A stretch of 64,000 bases of DNA, from positions 2,315,001-2,379,000 of the forward strand of contig NZ_CP121634.1 in the NCBI RefSeq assembly GCF_029714945.1, in the 5' to 3' direction. The notes under the pieces are model-generated. The model was not told where the DNA came from and did no database searches. It saw only the letters and a list, made by a program, of their open reading frames with translations. Shown piece by piece: positions 42,401-50,672 of this stretch (the stretch's first letter is position 1; every line of letters begins with the position of its first letter). Origin of the DNA: Bradyrhizobium sp. CIAT3101. Its GTDB lineage: Bacteria > Pseudomonadota > Alphaproteobacteria > Rhizobiales > Xanthobacteraceae. The translations under genes and the position numbers were made by a program.

Positions 42401-42625
42401 GTCCTCGACGCCGTTGACCTGCTGCTCGATCGGCAGGGCAACCGTGTCGATCACGGTCTTGGCGCTGGCGCCGGGATAGCGCGTGGTGACCTGCACCGTC
42501 GGCGGCACCACGTCCGGATATTGCGCGATCGCGAGGTTGAACAGCGCGACGCCGCCGATCAGGATCATCAGGAGCGCGATGACGTTCGAGAGGACCGGCC
42601 GCTCGATGAAGAATTTTGAGATCAT
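39467..42625 (-). CDS. RND efflux transporter, inner-membrane pump (AcrB/MexF type)
   Basis: 1052 residues, standard for HAE1-type pumps. It has 12 helices with two large periplasmic loops. The proton relay acidic pair is in GIVVDDAIVVVE at about 405-410. The start FFIERPVLSNVIALLMILIGGVAL is typical. It lies 10 bases after the adaptor gene on the same strand. Drug, solvent or plant-phenolic efflux is likely; no outer-membrane factor gene is adjacent, so it probably shares a TolC-like channel. Confidence 0.96.
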   Translation of the reverse strand: MISKFFIERPVLSNVIALLMILIGGVALFNLAIAQYPDVVPPTVQVTTRYPGASAKTVIDTVALPIEQQVNGVEDMLYMQSYSGSDGTYTLTVTFKIGTDLNFAQVLVQNRVSSALSQLPSSVQNQGVTVQKKSTSILLFVTLTSPDSRFDSLYLSNYATINLRDELSRLPGVGNVTVFGAGQYSMRIWLDPNKLQARALVPQDVIQAIQQQSQQVSAGQVGAPPTPPGQAFQYTLNVNGRLDDTTQFENIIVKTGTSGDVTRVRDVGWVELGAQTYSQIFSLNKQPATGIGVFQSPGANALEVEQAVERKMTELAKRFPEGIKYDTPFDTTKFVNASVHEVYMTLIEAGLLVLVVILVFLQDWRAMLVPATTVPVTIIGAFAAMAALGFTINMSTLFAIVLAIGIVVDDAIVVVEGAAHNIEQGMNGHDAAIKAMDQLFAPIVGITLVLISVFLPASFLAGLTGRIYSQFALVIAATALLSAINAATLKPTQCALWLRPAVPPEQRNFFYRGFNAVYDRVERGYTRLIAFLVGHATASVAVALVLIGIGGYGLSRVPTGFLPIEDQGYLIAAVQLPDGASLERTQKVLDRAADIIKDTPGVAQVITIAGISALDSSASLANAGVAYIILKDWDARKGPGEDLRSLVYGLNDKVGTIMEARTLVLPPPPIQGIGNAAGFSMQVELRDGNSDFAKLQAITGAMVSNAQSQSALQRVSSSFRSAVPQFNVEIDRVKTQTLHVTTDAVFAALSTYLGSSYVNQFNKFGRVFQVYTQADPAFRVTERDIANMQVRNQNGDMIPIGTVATITPVTGPSLISLYNLYPSSTIVGLPAQGYSSGQSLKLMEEIGDKTLPPGTGFEWTAMSYQEKAVGNQIYWVFGLAMLLVYLVLAGQYESWYSPISVILAVPLSLIGPMLVLNGLNIDNNLYCQIGLILLIALSAKNAILIVEVGLELHGRDGKPVLESAIEAARARFRPILMTSFAFILGMVPLVIATGAGASARKSIGITAFSGMLASTCLAVLFVPTFFVVVQRFENWLGSRKAPKAQPAAKVKS

Positions 42626-42635
42626 GACAGGCGCC

Positions 42636-43829
42636 TCACTGGTTCGAGGCCTGCGGCTGCTCGATCTTGGTCTGCTGCGGGTCGATCTTCTGGCCCGGGA
42701 TCACGCGCAGAAGTCCGGAAATGACCACGCGGTCGTCCGGCTTCAGGCCGCTCTCGATCACGCGCAGGCCGTTGTCGGCGGCGCCGATCTGCACCTTGCG
42801 CTGCTCGACCACATTGTCCTTGTTGACCACCAGCAGATAGCGCCCGCTCTGGTCGCTGCCGAGCGAGGTGTCGGGGACGAGGAGGGCGTTCTTGTCCTGG
42901 TCGAAGGGCACGCGGACGCGGACGAAATAGCCGGGCAGCAGCACCCGCTTGTCGTTAGGCACGACGCCGCGCACCGCGAGCGTGCCCGTCGACGTATTGA
43001 GGGTCGGCGAGACGTAGTCGAGGTGGCCTTCATGCGGATAGCCGGTCTCGGTCTGGAGGCCCACCAGGACCGGCAATTGCTTGAGGTCGGCGACCGTCAG
43101 CCCCCGTCGCTGCGCTTCGGCGCGGATCCGCAGGACGTCCTGCTCGTTGACCGTGAAGTTCACCCAGATCGGGTCCATCGCGACGATGGTGGCGAGCTGG
43201 GTTGGCGAGGAGGCGCCGACAAGCTCGCCGATCGAGACCAGATGTGCGCTGACGATGCCGTCGAACGGCGCGCTCACCTTGGTGTAACTGTAGTTGAGCT
43301 CGGCGATCCTGGTGTTGGCCTGGGCCTGCTGGAGGCTGGCCTGGGCGTTGTCTCGGGTCGACGTCGACGTGTCGAGGGTGGCCTGCGAGACCGCCTGGCG
43401 CTGAACGAGATCGACCTGCCGCTTGAAATCGGCTTCAGCCTGCTTGAGCGAGGCCTGCGCACCGGCTTCGGCCGCCTGCGCCTGGTCGAGCTTCAGCTTG
43501 TAGGTCTCCGGCTCGATCGTGAACAGCTGGGTGCCCTGCTTGACGAAGGTGCCGTCGGTGTAGTCGATCGTTTGCAGGAATCCTTGCACGCGGGCGACGA
43601 GATCGACGCTCTTGATCGGCGCGGTGTTGCCGGTGGCCTCGACATAGCGTGTGACCGCACGTTGGATCGGCGTCGCGACGTCCACCTTCGGCGGCGGCGG
43701 CGCCACGAAAGTGTTCTTGTCCTCGCAGCCGGCCAGCGCAATCACGGCCGCCGTGGCGGCTAGGGCCCGCCCGATATGCCTCCACGCAGCATGAGATGGT
43801 GCGGAATGGGCGGGATACGCTGAGGTCAT
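42636..43829 (-). CDS. RND efflux periplasmic adaptor lipoprotein
   Basis: 397 residues from the ATG at 43829 (ribosome site GGAGG). A lipobox (IALAGC) at about residues 28-33 indicates a lipid-anchored periplasmic adaptor. The usual barrel-lipoyl-hairpin layout is visible: GNTAPIKSVDLVARVQGFLQTIDYTDGTFVKQGTQLF, then a long alpha-hairpin (QAQAAEAGAQASLKQAEADF), then SAPFDGIVS. It couples the pump at 39467 to an outer-membrane channel and heads the two-gene operon. Confidence 0.95.
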   Translation of the reverse strand: MTSAYPAHSAPSHAAWRHIGRALAATAAVIALAGCEDKNTFVAPPPPKVDVATPIQRAVTRYVEATGNTAPIKSVDLVARVQGFLQTIDYTDGTFVKQGTQLFTIEPETYKLKLDQAQAAEAGAQASLKQAEADFKRQVDLVQRQAVSQATLDTSTSTRDNAQASLQQAQANTRIAELNYSYTKVSAPFDGIVSAHLVSIGELVGASSPTQLATIVAMDPIWVNFTVNEQDVLRIRAEAQRRGLTVADLKQLPVLVGLQTETGYPHEGHLDYVSPTLNTSTGTLAVRGVVPNDKRVLLPGYFVRVRVPFDQDKNALLVPDTSLGSDQSGRYLLVVNKDNVVEQRKVQIGAADNGLRVIESGLKPDDRVVISGLLRVIPGQKIDPQQTKIEQPQASNQ

Positions 43830-43944
43830 TCGGTGGCCTCCGATGATTGTCTGTCGGTGCGGTAGGCTAGCAACAAATGACCGGCCGTGGAACACCATAG
43901 CCATGGCAGTCACAGCCCTTGCACTGCAAACAGCGGCGTGGCCT

Positions 43945-43966
43945 TTGACAGGTTTGTCATGACAAA
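43945..43966. promoter_or_regulatory. Overlapping palindromes between the RND operon and the solute-binding gene
   Basis: TTTGTCATGACAAA (43953-43966) is a perfect 14-base palindrome, and it overlaps a TGACA-N4-TGTCA dyad (43946-43959). Such sites are typical TetR or MarR operators, and the position in a divergent gap suits either side. No regulator gene is next to it. Confidence 0.45.
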
Positions 43967-44086
43967 TCGCTTTTCACCGAGCGCATGATCGACCAGAATT
44001 GTGTCAAAGGCCGCGCGACCGGCGCGAGGCGGCGGACAGAAACAGGCACATGGACAGCACAAGAAGAAACGCGAGGAGACGATGAC

Positions 44087-44878
44087 ATGCCAACGCCATT
44101 CCGGTCGGCCTGGGCCGGCCTCGCTCTTGCCGCCGTGCTCGCCATGCCCGCGCTAGCCGACGGCCTGAAAGACGAGATCGCGCCGACCGGCAAGCTGCGG
44201 GTCGCGATCGCGATCAGCCCGGCGGGTGGCGCGTTCTGGTCGACCAAGACTGAAGCCGGCTATGCGGGCGTACCCGTCGATCTCGGCAAGGACATGGCGG
44301 CGCAAATCGGCATCCCCGTCGAATATGTCGTGTACCAGAATTCCGGGCAGATCACCGACGCGGCCGGCAAGGGCAGCTGGGACGTCACCTGGTTGCCGAA
44401 AGATCCCGAACGCGAGACCAGGATGATGTTCGGCCCGATCTACGAAGTCGCCGACGCCACCTATATCGTCAAGGCCGGTTCGAGCGTCACCAATTTCGCC
44501 ACGCTCGACCAGCCCGGCATCAAGGTCGCGGCCGTCAACGCCACCACCACGATGCGCGGCGCCATTGCGCATCTGAAGAACGCGAAGGTTACGGGTTATC
44601 AGACCTATGACGAAATCTTTGGCCTGCTGAAATCCGGCGAGGTCGATGCCTTCGCGCTCTCGCGCGATCAACTCAACAAGATGGCGCAGAAGCTTCCGGG
44701 GACCAGGGTGCTGGACGAAACGTTCAAGAAGACGGTGACGGCCGTTGCGGTCCCGCTCGGCCATAGTCAGGCCTTGGCGTTCGTCACCAAGTTCATGACC
44801 GAGGCCGTGACGAACGGCACCTTGCGCAAGGCCTATGATGATAACGGCCTGAAGGACTCGCCGATCCGCACCGAATAG
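44087..44878 (+). CDS. Orphan family 3 solute-binding protein (amino-acid ABC type)
   Basis: 263 residues from the ATG at 44087 (GAGGAG ribosome site). A Sec signal peptide of about 24 residues is followed by a type 3 periplasmic binding domain (KLRVAIAISPAGGAFW..., GYAGVPVDLGKDMAAQIG, then DVTWLPKDPER). No permease or ATPase gene is adjacent, so it either works with a remote transporter or acts as a sensor. It is divergent from the RND operon. Ligand unknown. Confidence 0.9.
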   Translation: MPTPFRSAWAGLALAAVLAMPALADGLKDEIAPTGKLRVAIAISPAGGAFWSTKTEAGYAGVPVDLGKDMAAQIGIPVEYVVYQNSGQITDAAGKGSWDVTWLPKDPERETRMMFGPIYEVADATYIVKAGSSVTNFATLDQPGIKVAAVNATTTMRGAIAHLKNAKVTGYQTYDEIFGLLKSGEVDAFALSRDQLNKMAQKLPGTRVLDETFKKTVTAVAVPLGHSQALAFVTKFMTEAVTNGTLRKAYDDNGLKDSPIRTE

Positions 44879-44918
44879 ATCCATCCCTTCGGCCACATCG
44901 AGTTTCGACTGGGCGCAC

Positions 44919-46172
44919 ATGCTTGGACGTTGGATTGCAGCCGCGATGGTGTCGCTGGTCTTGATGATGCAGAGTGCCCAGGCCCAACCTCTGACGGTCG
45001 ATCCCGAGACCGTCGTCCCGTTGCCGCCGCGGTTCGACATGGAGCCGCCGGCATCCGACGTACCGCCCGAGATCGCCCGATTCCAGGGCGCATGGATCGG
45101 GACCTGGCAAGACGACCGGCACATCCTCGTGGTCGAGCGCGTCCGGGCTGACGGACATACAGACCTCGTCTTTGCCCGGTCGGACTCGGCCTTCAACGGC
45201 ATGAATCGCGAATGGTGGCGCGACCAGGCGACGGTCGTGGACGGCGTGCTGACGATGACGGGGTTCCGCATCTTCCGTTATGCCTTCGATGGCCCCGATC
45301 GATTGTACATGACGGCCACGCTCAAGAATGGCGTCGTCACCTCCGGCGCGCTGGTCCGCACCGATCCGGCGCGTCTTGCTGCAGGCGATCGACCGAACGA
45401 CTGGCCGTGGCCCGGCGAGCGTGTCCGGATTCCGCACCTCACGGTCCGCACGCCTGATGGCACACGGCCGATCACGCTCGAGGGCACGTTCTATCCGCCG
45501 ACGGGGCCGGGGCCCGCACCGCTCGCGATCTTCACCCACGGATCCGACGTCGGTCGCAATCAGCTGAGATCCTGGTCTTTCTCGACCGAAGCGCATTGGC
45601 TGCGTGACAACGGATTCGCTGTGCTGGCGCTGATGCGCCGCGGACGCGGCAGCTCCGAGGGTATCAACGGCGAGGAAACGTTCGGACGCGATCACGACGG
45701 CAGCCTGATCGATGTTTCGGCCGGCGTCGCTGAGGCGGTCGAGGATCTCGCATCCGCGATCGCCTATGGCCGCGCGCTTCCTGGCGTCAAGCCGGGCAAG
45801 GTGCTGCTCGCCGGCCAGTCGCGCGGCGGCTTCCTCGCCATGCACTATGCGGGCCTCAAGCCGGGCGAGGTGATGGGCGTGGTGAACTTCTGCGGCGGCT
45901 GGTACCCGTACGGACCGGTGACCACGCCATATTACGCGAACGCCGGCCGCGGCGCGGGCGCCAACGTCAAGCAGCTCTGGCTCTATGCCGACAACGATCG
46001 CCTCTACAAGGAAGATCTGATCCGCGAGTATCAGCAGGCATTCGCCGCCGCCGGCGGCAATGCGCGCTTCGAGCTACTGCACGGCATCCCCGGCGACGGC
46101 CATTTGCTGCGGCTTTATCCCGAGCGCTGGCGTGCGGTCGCCGATCAATATCTCACCTCGCTCGATCGATGA
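44919..46172 (+). CDS. Exported alpha/beta-hydrolase
   Basis: 417 residues with a Sec signal peptide (MLGRWIAAAMVSLVLMMQSAQAQ). An N-terminal beta-rich domain (about 45-140, ARFQGAWIGTWQDDRHILVVERV) precedes the hydrolase fold (from about 160). Nucleophile Ser is in LLAGQSRGGFLAMH, with a probable acid in LWLYADNDRLY and His in PGDGHLLRLYP. It is probably a periplasmic esterase or peptidase. It starts 40 bases after the solute-binding gene and may be co-transcribed with it. Confidence 0.88.
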   Translation: MLGRWIAAAMVSLVLMMQSAQAQPLTVDPETVVPLPPRFDMEPPASDVPPEIARFQGAWIGTWQDDRHILVVERVRADGHTDLVFARSDSAFNGMNREWWRDQATVVDGVLTMTGFRIFRYAFDGPDRLYMTATLKNGVVTSGALVRTDPARLAAGDRPNDWPWPGERVRIPHLTVRTPDGTRPITLEGTFYPPTGPGPAPLAIFTHGSDVGRNQLRSWSFSTEAHWLRDNGFAVLALMRRGRGSSEGINGEETFGRDHDGSLIDVSAGVAEAVEDLASAIAYGRALPGVKPGKVLLAGQSRGGFLAMHYAGLKPGEVMGVVNFCGGWYPYGPVTTPYYANAGRGAGANVKQLWLYADNDRLYKEDLIREYQQAFAAAGGNARFELLHGIPGDGHLLRLYPERWRAVADQYLTSLDR

Positions 46173-46176
46173 GTCC

Positions 46177-47352
46177 TTACGGCTCGGCTGTGCGGATGCC
46201 GGCAGGACTCACCTGCATCTTGAGTGTCGATGTCTTGGTCAGCGCCTTGCCATCGAACGAGAACGCGATCAGCTCGCTCTCGACCATGCACTGGGTCACG
46301 ACAAACTTGGAGTCCTTCGACCACACCATGCCCTGGCACCAATGGCCGATCTTCGCTTCCGCCACTGGCGCAAGCTCGGTGCCGGTAATCTTGTAGACCT
46401 TCAGCAGGCCGAAATCGTTGAAGAAGGGCGAGGCGGAAGGCTTGTTCGAGCCGTTCATGACGGTGACGGCGACGTAACTGCCGTCCGGCGACATCTTCAC
46501 GCCCTCGGGGGTCTGCCCCACGCTGACCGTGGTGACGACGCGGATCGGCTTCGCATTCATGTCGATCACACTGATCGTATCGGCGTCGCCGCCGCTGGCT
46601 CCGACATTGCCGATGATGGCGGTGGCGCTCCCGGTGAGATCGATGTCGTAGGGGCGTACGCCGGAATAGAGGTCGCGCTTGGCGTACTCGACCTTGTTGC
46701 CGTCCACCGTCAGCAGCGAGGTCCGGCTGTCGCCGTCGCGGGTGACCAGCGCGGTCGTGCCGTCATGGGAGAAGACGGCGTGGCTCGGACCTGATTTTGC
46801 ATCCCCGAGCTGGATTTTGCCTGCCGGCGTCAGCGTGCTGCCGCTGATGGTGAAGACCGAGACAGTGCCTTCGCTCCGGTTCGCGACCAGCGCCAGGGTC
46901 GTTGTACGGTTGATCGACACGCCGGCCGCACCGGCGCCGGCCTGCAGTGTCGCCAGCACTTTTGGCTGTGGGGATTTCAGGTCGATCACGCTGAGCTTGT
47001 CGTTCGGCACCGTCTTGGTCGCATCCGCCGGGTCGACCTTCATCGCGCCCGTGACCAGCGCAAAGGAACCATCGGGCGCGACCGCGACGCTCGGCGGCGG
47101 GCCGACGACGCTTGCGGGAGCCGGCACTTCAGCCAGAAGTTTGAGCATCCCATCTGTGAAATCGATGATGCTGACCGTGTCGGGCAGAGGCTGCTTGCGC
47201 ACCACGGCGTTGCCGTTCTCCAGCACCATCTTGCCGTCATTGGCCGTGACGAGGATTTCGGCATGGACGGGGAAACTCGCCAGGCCAGTGACAGCGCTTG
47301 CGGCGATGGTAGATGCAACACGGCCCAGGCGCGTGCGACGAGCGGCTCTCAT
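46177..47352 (-). CDS. Exported YVTN-type beta-propeller protein
   Basis: 391 residues from the ATG at 47352 (GGGGGAAA ribosome site), shorter than the full open frame. A signal peptide ends near VHAE. The rest consists of repeated blades with motifs such as DTVSIIDF, NDKLSVIDL, ALVANRSEGTVSVF, FSHDGTTALVTRDG and DTISVIDM. It probably acts as a scaffold or sensor. It converges on the hydrolase gene (5 bases apart) and is divergent from the phosphoesterase gene. Confidence 0.88.
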   Translation of the reverse strand: MRAARRTRLGRVASTIAASAVTGLASFPVHAEILVTANDGKMVLENGNAVVRKQPLPDTVSIIDFTDGMLKLLAEVPAPASVVGPPPSVAVAPDGSFALVTGAMKVDPADATKTVPNDKLSVIDLKSPQPKVLATLQAGAGAAGVSINRTTTLALVANRSEGTVSVFTISGSTLTPAGKIQLGDAKSGPSHAVFSHDGTTALVTRDGDSRTSLLTVDGNKVEYAKRDLYSGVRPYDIDLTGSATAIIGNVGASGGDADTISVIDMNAKPIRVVTTVSVGQTPEGVKMSPDGSYVAVTVMNGSNKPSASPFFNDFGLLKVYKITGTELAPVAEAKIGHWCQGMVWSKDSKFVVTQCMVESELIAFSFDGKALTKTSTLKMQVSPAGIRTAEP

Positions 47353-47518
47353 GTTTCCCCCGCAGGATTGTTTTTGTTCGACAAAGCTATGCAACCAAAG
47401 CGGGTTCGCAACAATTCCGGCGCGGCAATTTTTTATTCCAGGCGGGGAATAATCGCCGATGCGCGGGCCTGTGAATTTCTTTGTCCCAACAACTGCGCAA
47501 AGTGTCTCTTGCGTCAAA

Positions 47519-47536
47519 CTGACACAGCTCTGTCAA
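47519..47536 (+). promoter_or_regulatory. PhoB-box-like direct repeat upstream of the phosphoesterase gene
   Basis: CTGACACAGCTCTGTCAA consists of two 7-base units separated by 4 bases (11-base period), matching the Pho box CTGTCAT-N4-CTGTCAT at 11 of 14 positions. The better orientation faces the phosphoesterase gene, whose ATG is 46 bases downstream. It would place a phosphate-releasing enzyme under PhoB control. Confidence 0.6.
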
Positions 47537-47582
47537 ATGTGATCGCTAGGGTTGCCCCGTCATTCCTTCAGGGCGAACAAAA

Positions 47583-49283
47583 ATGAAATCCAAATTTTTG
47601 ACGACGGCTGCGATGTTCGCGGCCGCGACGACTCTTGCGTGCAGCGTTCCGGTGCTCGCAGAAGATTTTGGTCGCGATCACGACCGCGATCATCGCCATC
47701 CGCATGAGATTCATACGGAAACCCCGATCAAGCATCTCGTGATCATCTTCAACGAGAACCGCTCGTTCGACCATTATTTCGCGACCTATCCGAACGCGGC
47801 CAATCCCTCGGGCTCGATCCCGTTCGTGCCGAAGCCGCATACGCCCCGGGTCAACAACCTCGCCAACGCCAATCTGCTGGTGAACAACCCGAACAACAAT
47901 CCGGCCAACGGCACCGGCGCGACGGACCCGTTCCGCCTCGACCGCACCCAGGCCAACACGCGCTCGCAGAACCACTCCTATACGCCCGAGCAGCAGGCTG
48001 TCGACAACGGCAAGGAAGACCTGTTCCCGAAATTCACCGGCCGCGGCACCGCCGGCGGCGCCGGCGCGTTCGGCACCAACGGCCAGGTCATGGGCTATTT
48101 CGACGGCAACACCGTCACCGGCTTCTGGAACTACGCCCAGCACTTCGCCATGAGCGACAACAACTGGACCGACACTTTCGGTCCGTCGACGCCGGGTATG
48201 CTGGAAGTGGTCGGCGGCCAGACCAACGGCGTGCAGCCTGTCATCGGCACCTCGTCCTCGATCGCGGATGGCCAGGGCGGCCTGACGCTGACCGGCGACA
48301 CCGATCCCGGCAACGATGCCTGCTCGAGCACGACCAGCACCATGCTGATGGGCGGCAAGAACATCGGCAACCTGCTCACTGATGCGCGCATCAGCTGGGG
48401 CAGCTTCATGGGCGGCTTTGACCTGACCCTCAAGAACGCCAACGGCACCACCGGTTGCGGCCGCAGCACGTTCTCGACCAACGTCAACGGCACGATCGTC
48501 GACTACAGCCCGCACCACGCCTTCTTCCAGTATCATGCGTCGACGGCCAACCCGACCCATGCGCGGCCGAGCTCGGTCCATGCGATCGGCCATACCCACG
48601 ACTTCAACGGCAAGGTCGATCCGGCCAACCACAACTACGACCTCGAAGACCTCTATGCCGCGATCAAGGCCGGCAATTTCCCGGCCGTCTCCTACGTCAA
48701 GATGCCTGCCTTCCAGGACGGTCACGCCGGCAACTCCGACCCGCTTGACGAGCAGGCCGGCAATGTCGAGCTGATCAACTTCCTGCAGAAGCAGCCGGAA
48801 TGGCGCGAGACCGCTGTCATCATCACCTATGACGACTCGGACGGCTGGTATGACCATCAGTACATGCCGCCGAAGACCGCCTCTTATGACTCGACCGCCG
48901 ACCAGGTGAACGGTCCGGGCCTGTGCGGCCTCGGCGCCAACAAGCAGCCGGCGCCGAACGGTCTCAGCGGCAAGCCGGTCAACGGTCGCTGTGGCCCGGG
49001 CACCCGCGTGCCCCTGATCGTGGTCTCGCCCTACGCCAAGACCAACTATGTCAGCCACACCTACACGACCCAGGCTTCGGTGGTTCGCTTCATCGAGGAC
49101 AATTGGCTGCGCGGTGAGCGTCTCGGGGGCGGCTCGTTCGATGCGACCAGCGGATCGCTGATGGACCTGTTCGACTTCGACCAGGATCACAGCCATGATT
49201 TCCGCACCGATGCGCTGTTCCTCGATCCGACCACGGGTACGGTGATGGTCAGCCCGCCCGACGAGCACCACCACCACCACTAG
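47583..49283 (+). CDS. Exported phosphoesterase (phospholipase C/acid phosphatase family)
   Basis: 566 residues with a Sec signal peptide (cleavage after VLA-E). The phosphoesterase family (PF04185-type) is marked by HLVIIFNENRSFDHYFATYP near residues 50-70, with the metal/nucleophile region, and by AVIITYDDSDGWYDHQYMPP and GPGTRVPLIVVSPYAK further on. It likely releases phosphate from phospholipids or esters in the periplasm or outside. It is His-rich at the N-terminus (HDRDHRHPHEIH) and ends in five histidines. A Pho box precedes it and a cytochrome c peroxidase gene follows 18 bases later. Confidence 0.93.
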   Translation: MKSKFLTTAAMFAAATTLACSVPVLAEDFGRDHDRDHRHPHEIHTETPIKHLVIIFNENRSFDHYFATYPNAANPSGSIPFVPKPHTPRVNNLANANLLVNNPNNNPANGTGATDPFRLDRTQANTRSQNHSYTPEQQAVDNGKEDLFPKFTGRGTAGGAGAFGTNGQVMGYFDGNTVTGFWNYAQHFAMSDNNWTDTFGPSTPGMLEVVGGQTNGVQPVIGTSSSIADGQGGLTLTGDTDPGNDACSSTTSTMLMGGKNIGNLLTDARISWGSFMGGFDLTLKNANGTTGCGRSTFSTNVNGTIVDYSPHHAFFQYHASTANPTHARPSSVHAIGHTHDFNGKVDPANHNYDLEDLYAAIKAGNFPAVSYVKMPAFQDGHAGNSDPLDEQAGNVELINFLQKQPEWRETAVIITYDDSDGWYDHQYMPPKTASYDSTADQVNGPGLCGLGANKQPAPNGLSGKPVNGRCGPGTRVPLIVVSPYAKTNYVSHTYTTQASVVRFIEDNWLRGERLGGGSFDATSGSLMDLFDFDQDHSHDFRTDALFLDPTTGTVMVSPPDEHHHHH

Positions 49284-49301
49284 TCCAGCGGGACATCATA
49301 A

Positions 49302-50672
49302 ATGAACAGCCGCACTTTGTGGCTCCTCGGCGCCGGCCTGCTCGCTCTGGCCGGCGCCGTCTTTGCGGCCGGGACGCAAGGACTTGCAGAGGCAAACCAG
49401 CCGGGGACGAATCCGAACCCGGTTCGCCTGATGCGTCCGCCCGTCGCCCCGTTGTCCGCGATGGCCCTGCTCGGCAAAGAGATCTTCTACGACGCCTCGC
49501 TGTCGTCATCCGGCTCGCTGTCCTGCGCATCCTGTCACAGTCCGGATCACGCCTACGGCCCGCCCAATGACGGCCCGGTGATGCTGGGCGGTGCCAATCT
49601 GTCGCGGCAAGGCGCACGCGCAGTGCCGTCGCTGACCTATCTCGATCGCCAGCCGAATTTCAGCATCGGCCCCGACAAGGGCGACGACGACAACATCATC
49701 CCCCTCGCGCAGATGGCCGCACTGGGCCAGCAGGCCGCGCGCACGACCAAGACTGCGGGTGGTTCCGGCGCATCGGCGAATATCGTGCCGCAGGGCGGCC
49801 TGTTCTGGGACGGCCGCGCCGACACGTTGCAGGACCAGGCGCTGTTTCCGCTGCTCGACGCCAACGAGATGGATGGCGGCAGCGCGGAGATCGTGGCCGA
49901 CAAGCTGCGCCGTGCGCCCTATGCCAACCGCTTCGTCGAACTGTTCGGCGCCGGCGTGCTGAGAAACCAGCGGCTGCTGATTGCGGAGGCGATGTTCGCG
50001 GTTGCGCGCTACCAGGTCGAAGAGCCGAGCTTCCATCCCTACACCAGCAAGTACGACTACTGGCTCGAGGGCAAGGCGAGTTTGTCCGAGGGCGAATTGC
50101 GCGGCCTGCAATTGTTCAACGACCCCGACAAGGCGAACTGCGCCGGCTGCCATACCTCGGCGCCGACCCGCGATGGCTTGCCGCCGATGTTTACCGATCA
50201 CCAATATGAGGCGCTCGGTGCGCCACGGAATGCCGCGCTCGCGGGCAACAAGGATTCCGACTATTTCGATCTCGGCGTCTGCGGTCCGCATCGGACCGAC
50301 ATTCCCGAGCAGACGCAGTATTGCGGCATGTTCCTGACGCCGACGCTGCGCAACACCGCGACGCGTCACGCCTTCTTCCACAACGGCGTCTTCTCCACCC
50401 TCGAGCAGGTGATGGATTTCTACAATTTCCGCGACACCAATCCGGAGAAAGTGTTTCGGCGCGCGGCCGACGGCACGGTGCAGAAATACGACGACATTCC
50501 GCAAAAATATCACGCCAATGTCGACGTGACGGATCCGCCTTTCGATCGTCACCTCGGCGACAAGCCGGCAATGACGGATCAGGACATGACCGACATCATT
50601 GCCTTCCTGAAGACGCTGACGGACGGCTACAAGGCGGAGAACCAGGGTGTGTCCGGCACAGCGCGCCCCTAG
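49302..50672 (+). CDS. Di-haem cytochrome c peroxidase family protein
   Basis: 456 residues with an N-terminal signal anchor. Two haem c sites are visible: CASCH (about residue 69) and CAGCH (about 285). The C-terminal FLTPTLRNTATRHAFFHNGVFSTLEQVMDFYN is the cytochrome c peroxidase/MauG signature. It is periplasmic, using electrons from cytochrome c to reduce peroxide or oxidise a partner. It starts 18 bases after the phosphoesterase gene, so the two are one operon, an unusual pairing. It converges on the next gene with a 4-base overlap. Confidence 0.93.
   Translation: MNSRTLWLLGAGLLALAGAVFAAGTQGLAEANQPGTNPNPVRLMRPPVAPLSAMALLGKEIFYDASLSSSGSLSCASCHSPDHAYGPPNDGPVMLGGANLSRQGARAVPSLTYLDRQPNFSIGPDKGDDDNIIPLAQMAALGQQAARTTKTAGGSGASANIVPQGGLFWDGRADTLQDQALFPLLDANEMDGGSAEIVADKLRRAPYANRFVELFGAGVLRNQRLLIAEAMFAVARYQVEEPSFHPYTSKYDYWLEGKASLSEGELRGLQLFNDPDKANCAGCHTSAPTRDGLPPMFTDHQYEALGAPRNAALAGNKDSDYFDLGVCGPHRTDIPEQTQYCGMFLTPTLRNTATRHAFFHNGVFSTLEQVMDFYNFRDTNPEKVFRRAADGTVQKYDDIPQKYHANVDVTDPPFDRHLGDKPAMTDQDMTDIIAFLKTLTDGYKAENQGVSGTARP

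Noticed and set aside
47568..49280. 570-codon frame opposite the phosphoesterase gene
   Set aside because: Val/Arg/Gly-rich shadow of a well-supported exported enzyme.
49263..49283. Cloning-vector His tag at the end of the phosphoesterase gene
   Set aside because: The following chromosomal operon is intact, the flanking bases do not match a vector junction, and the stop is TAG. It is a native tail.
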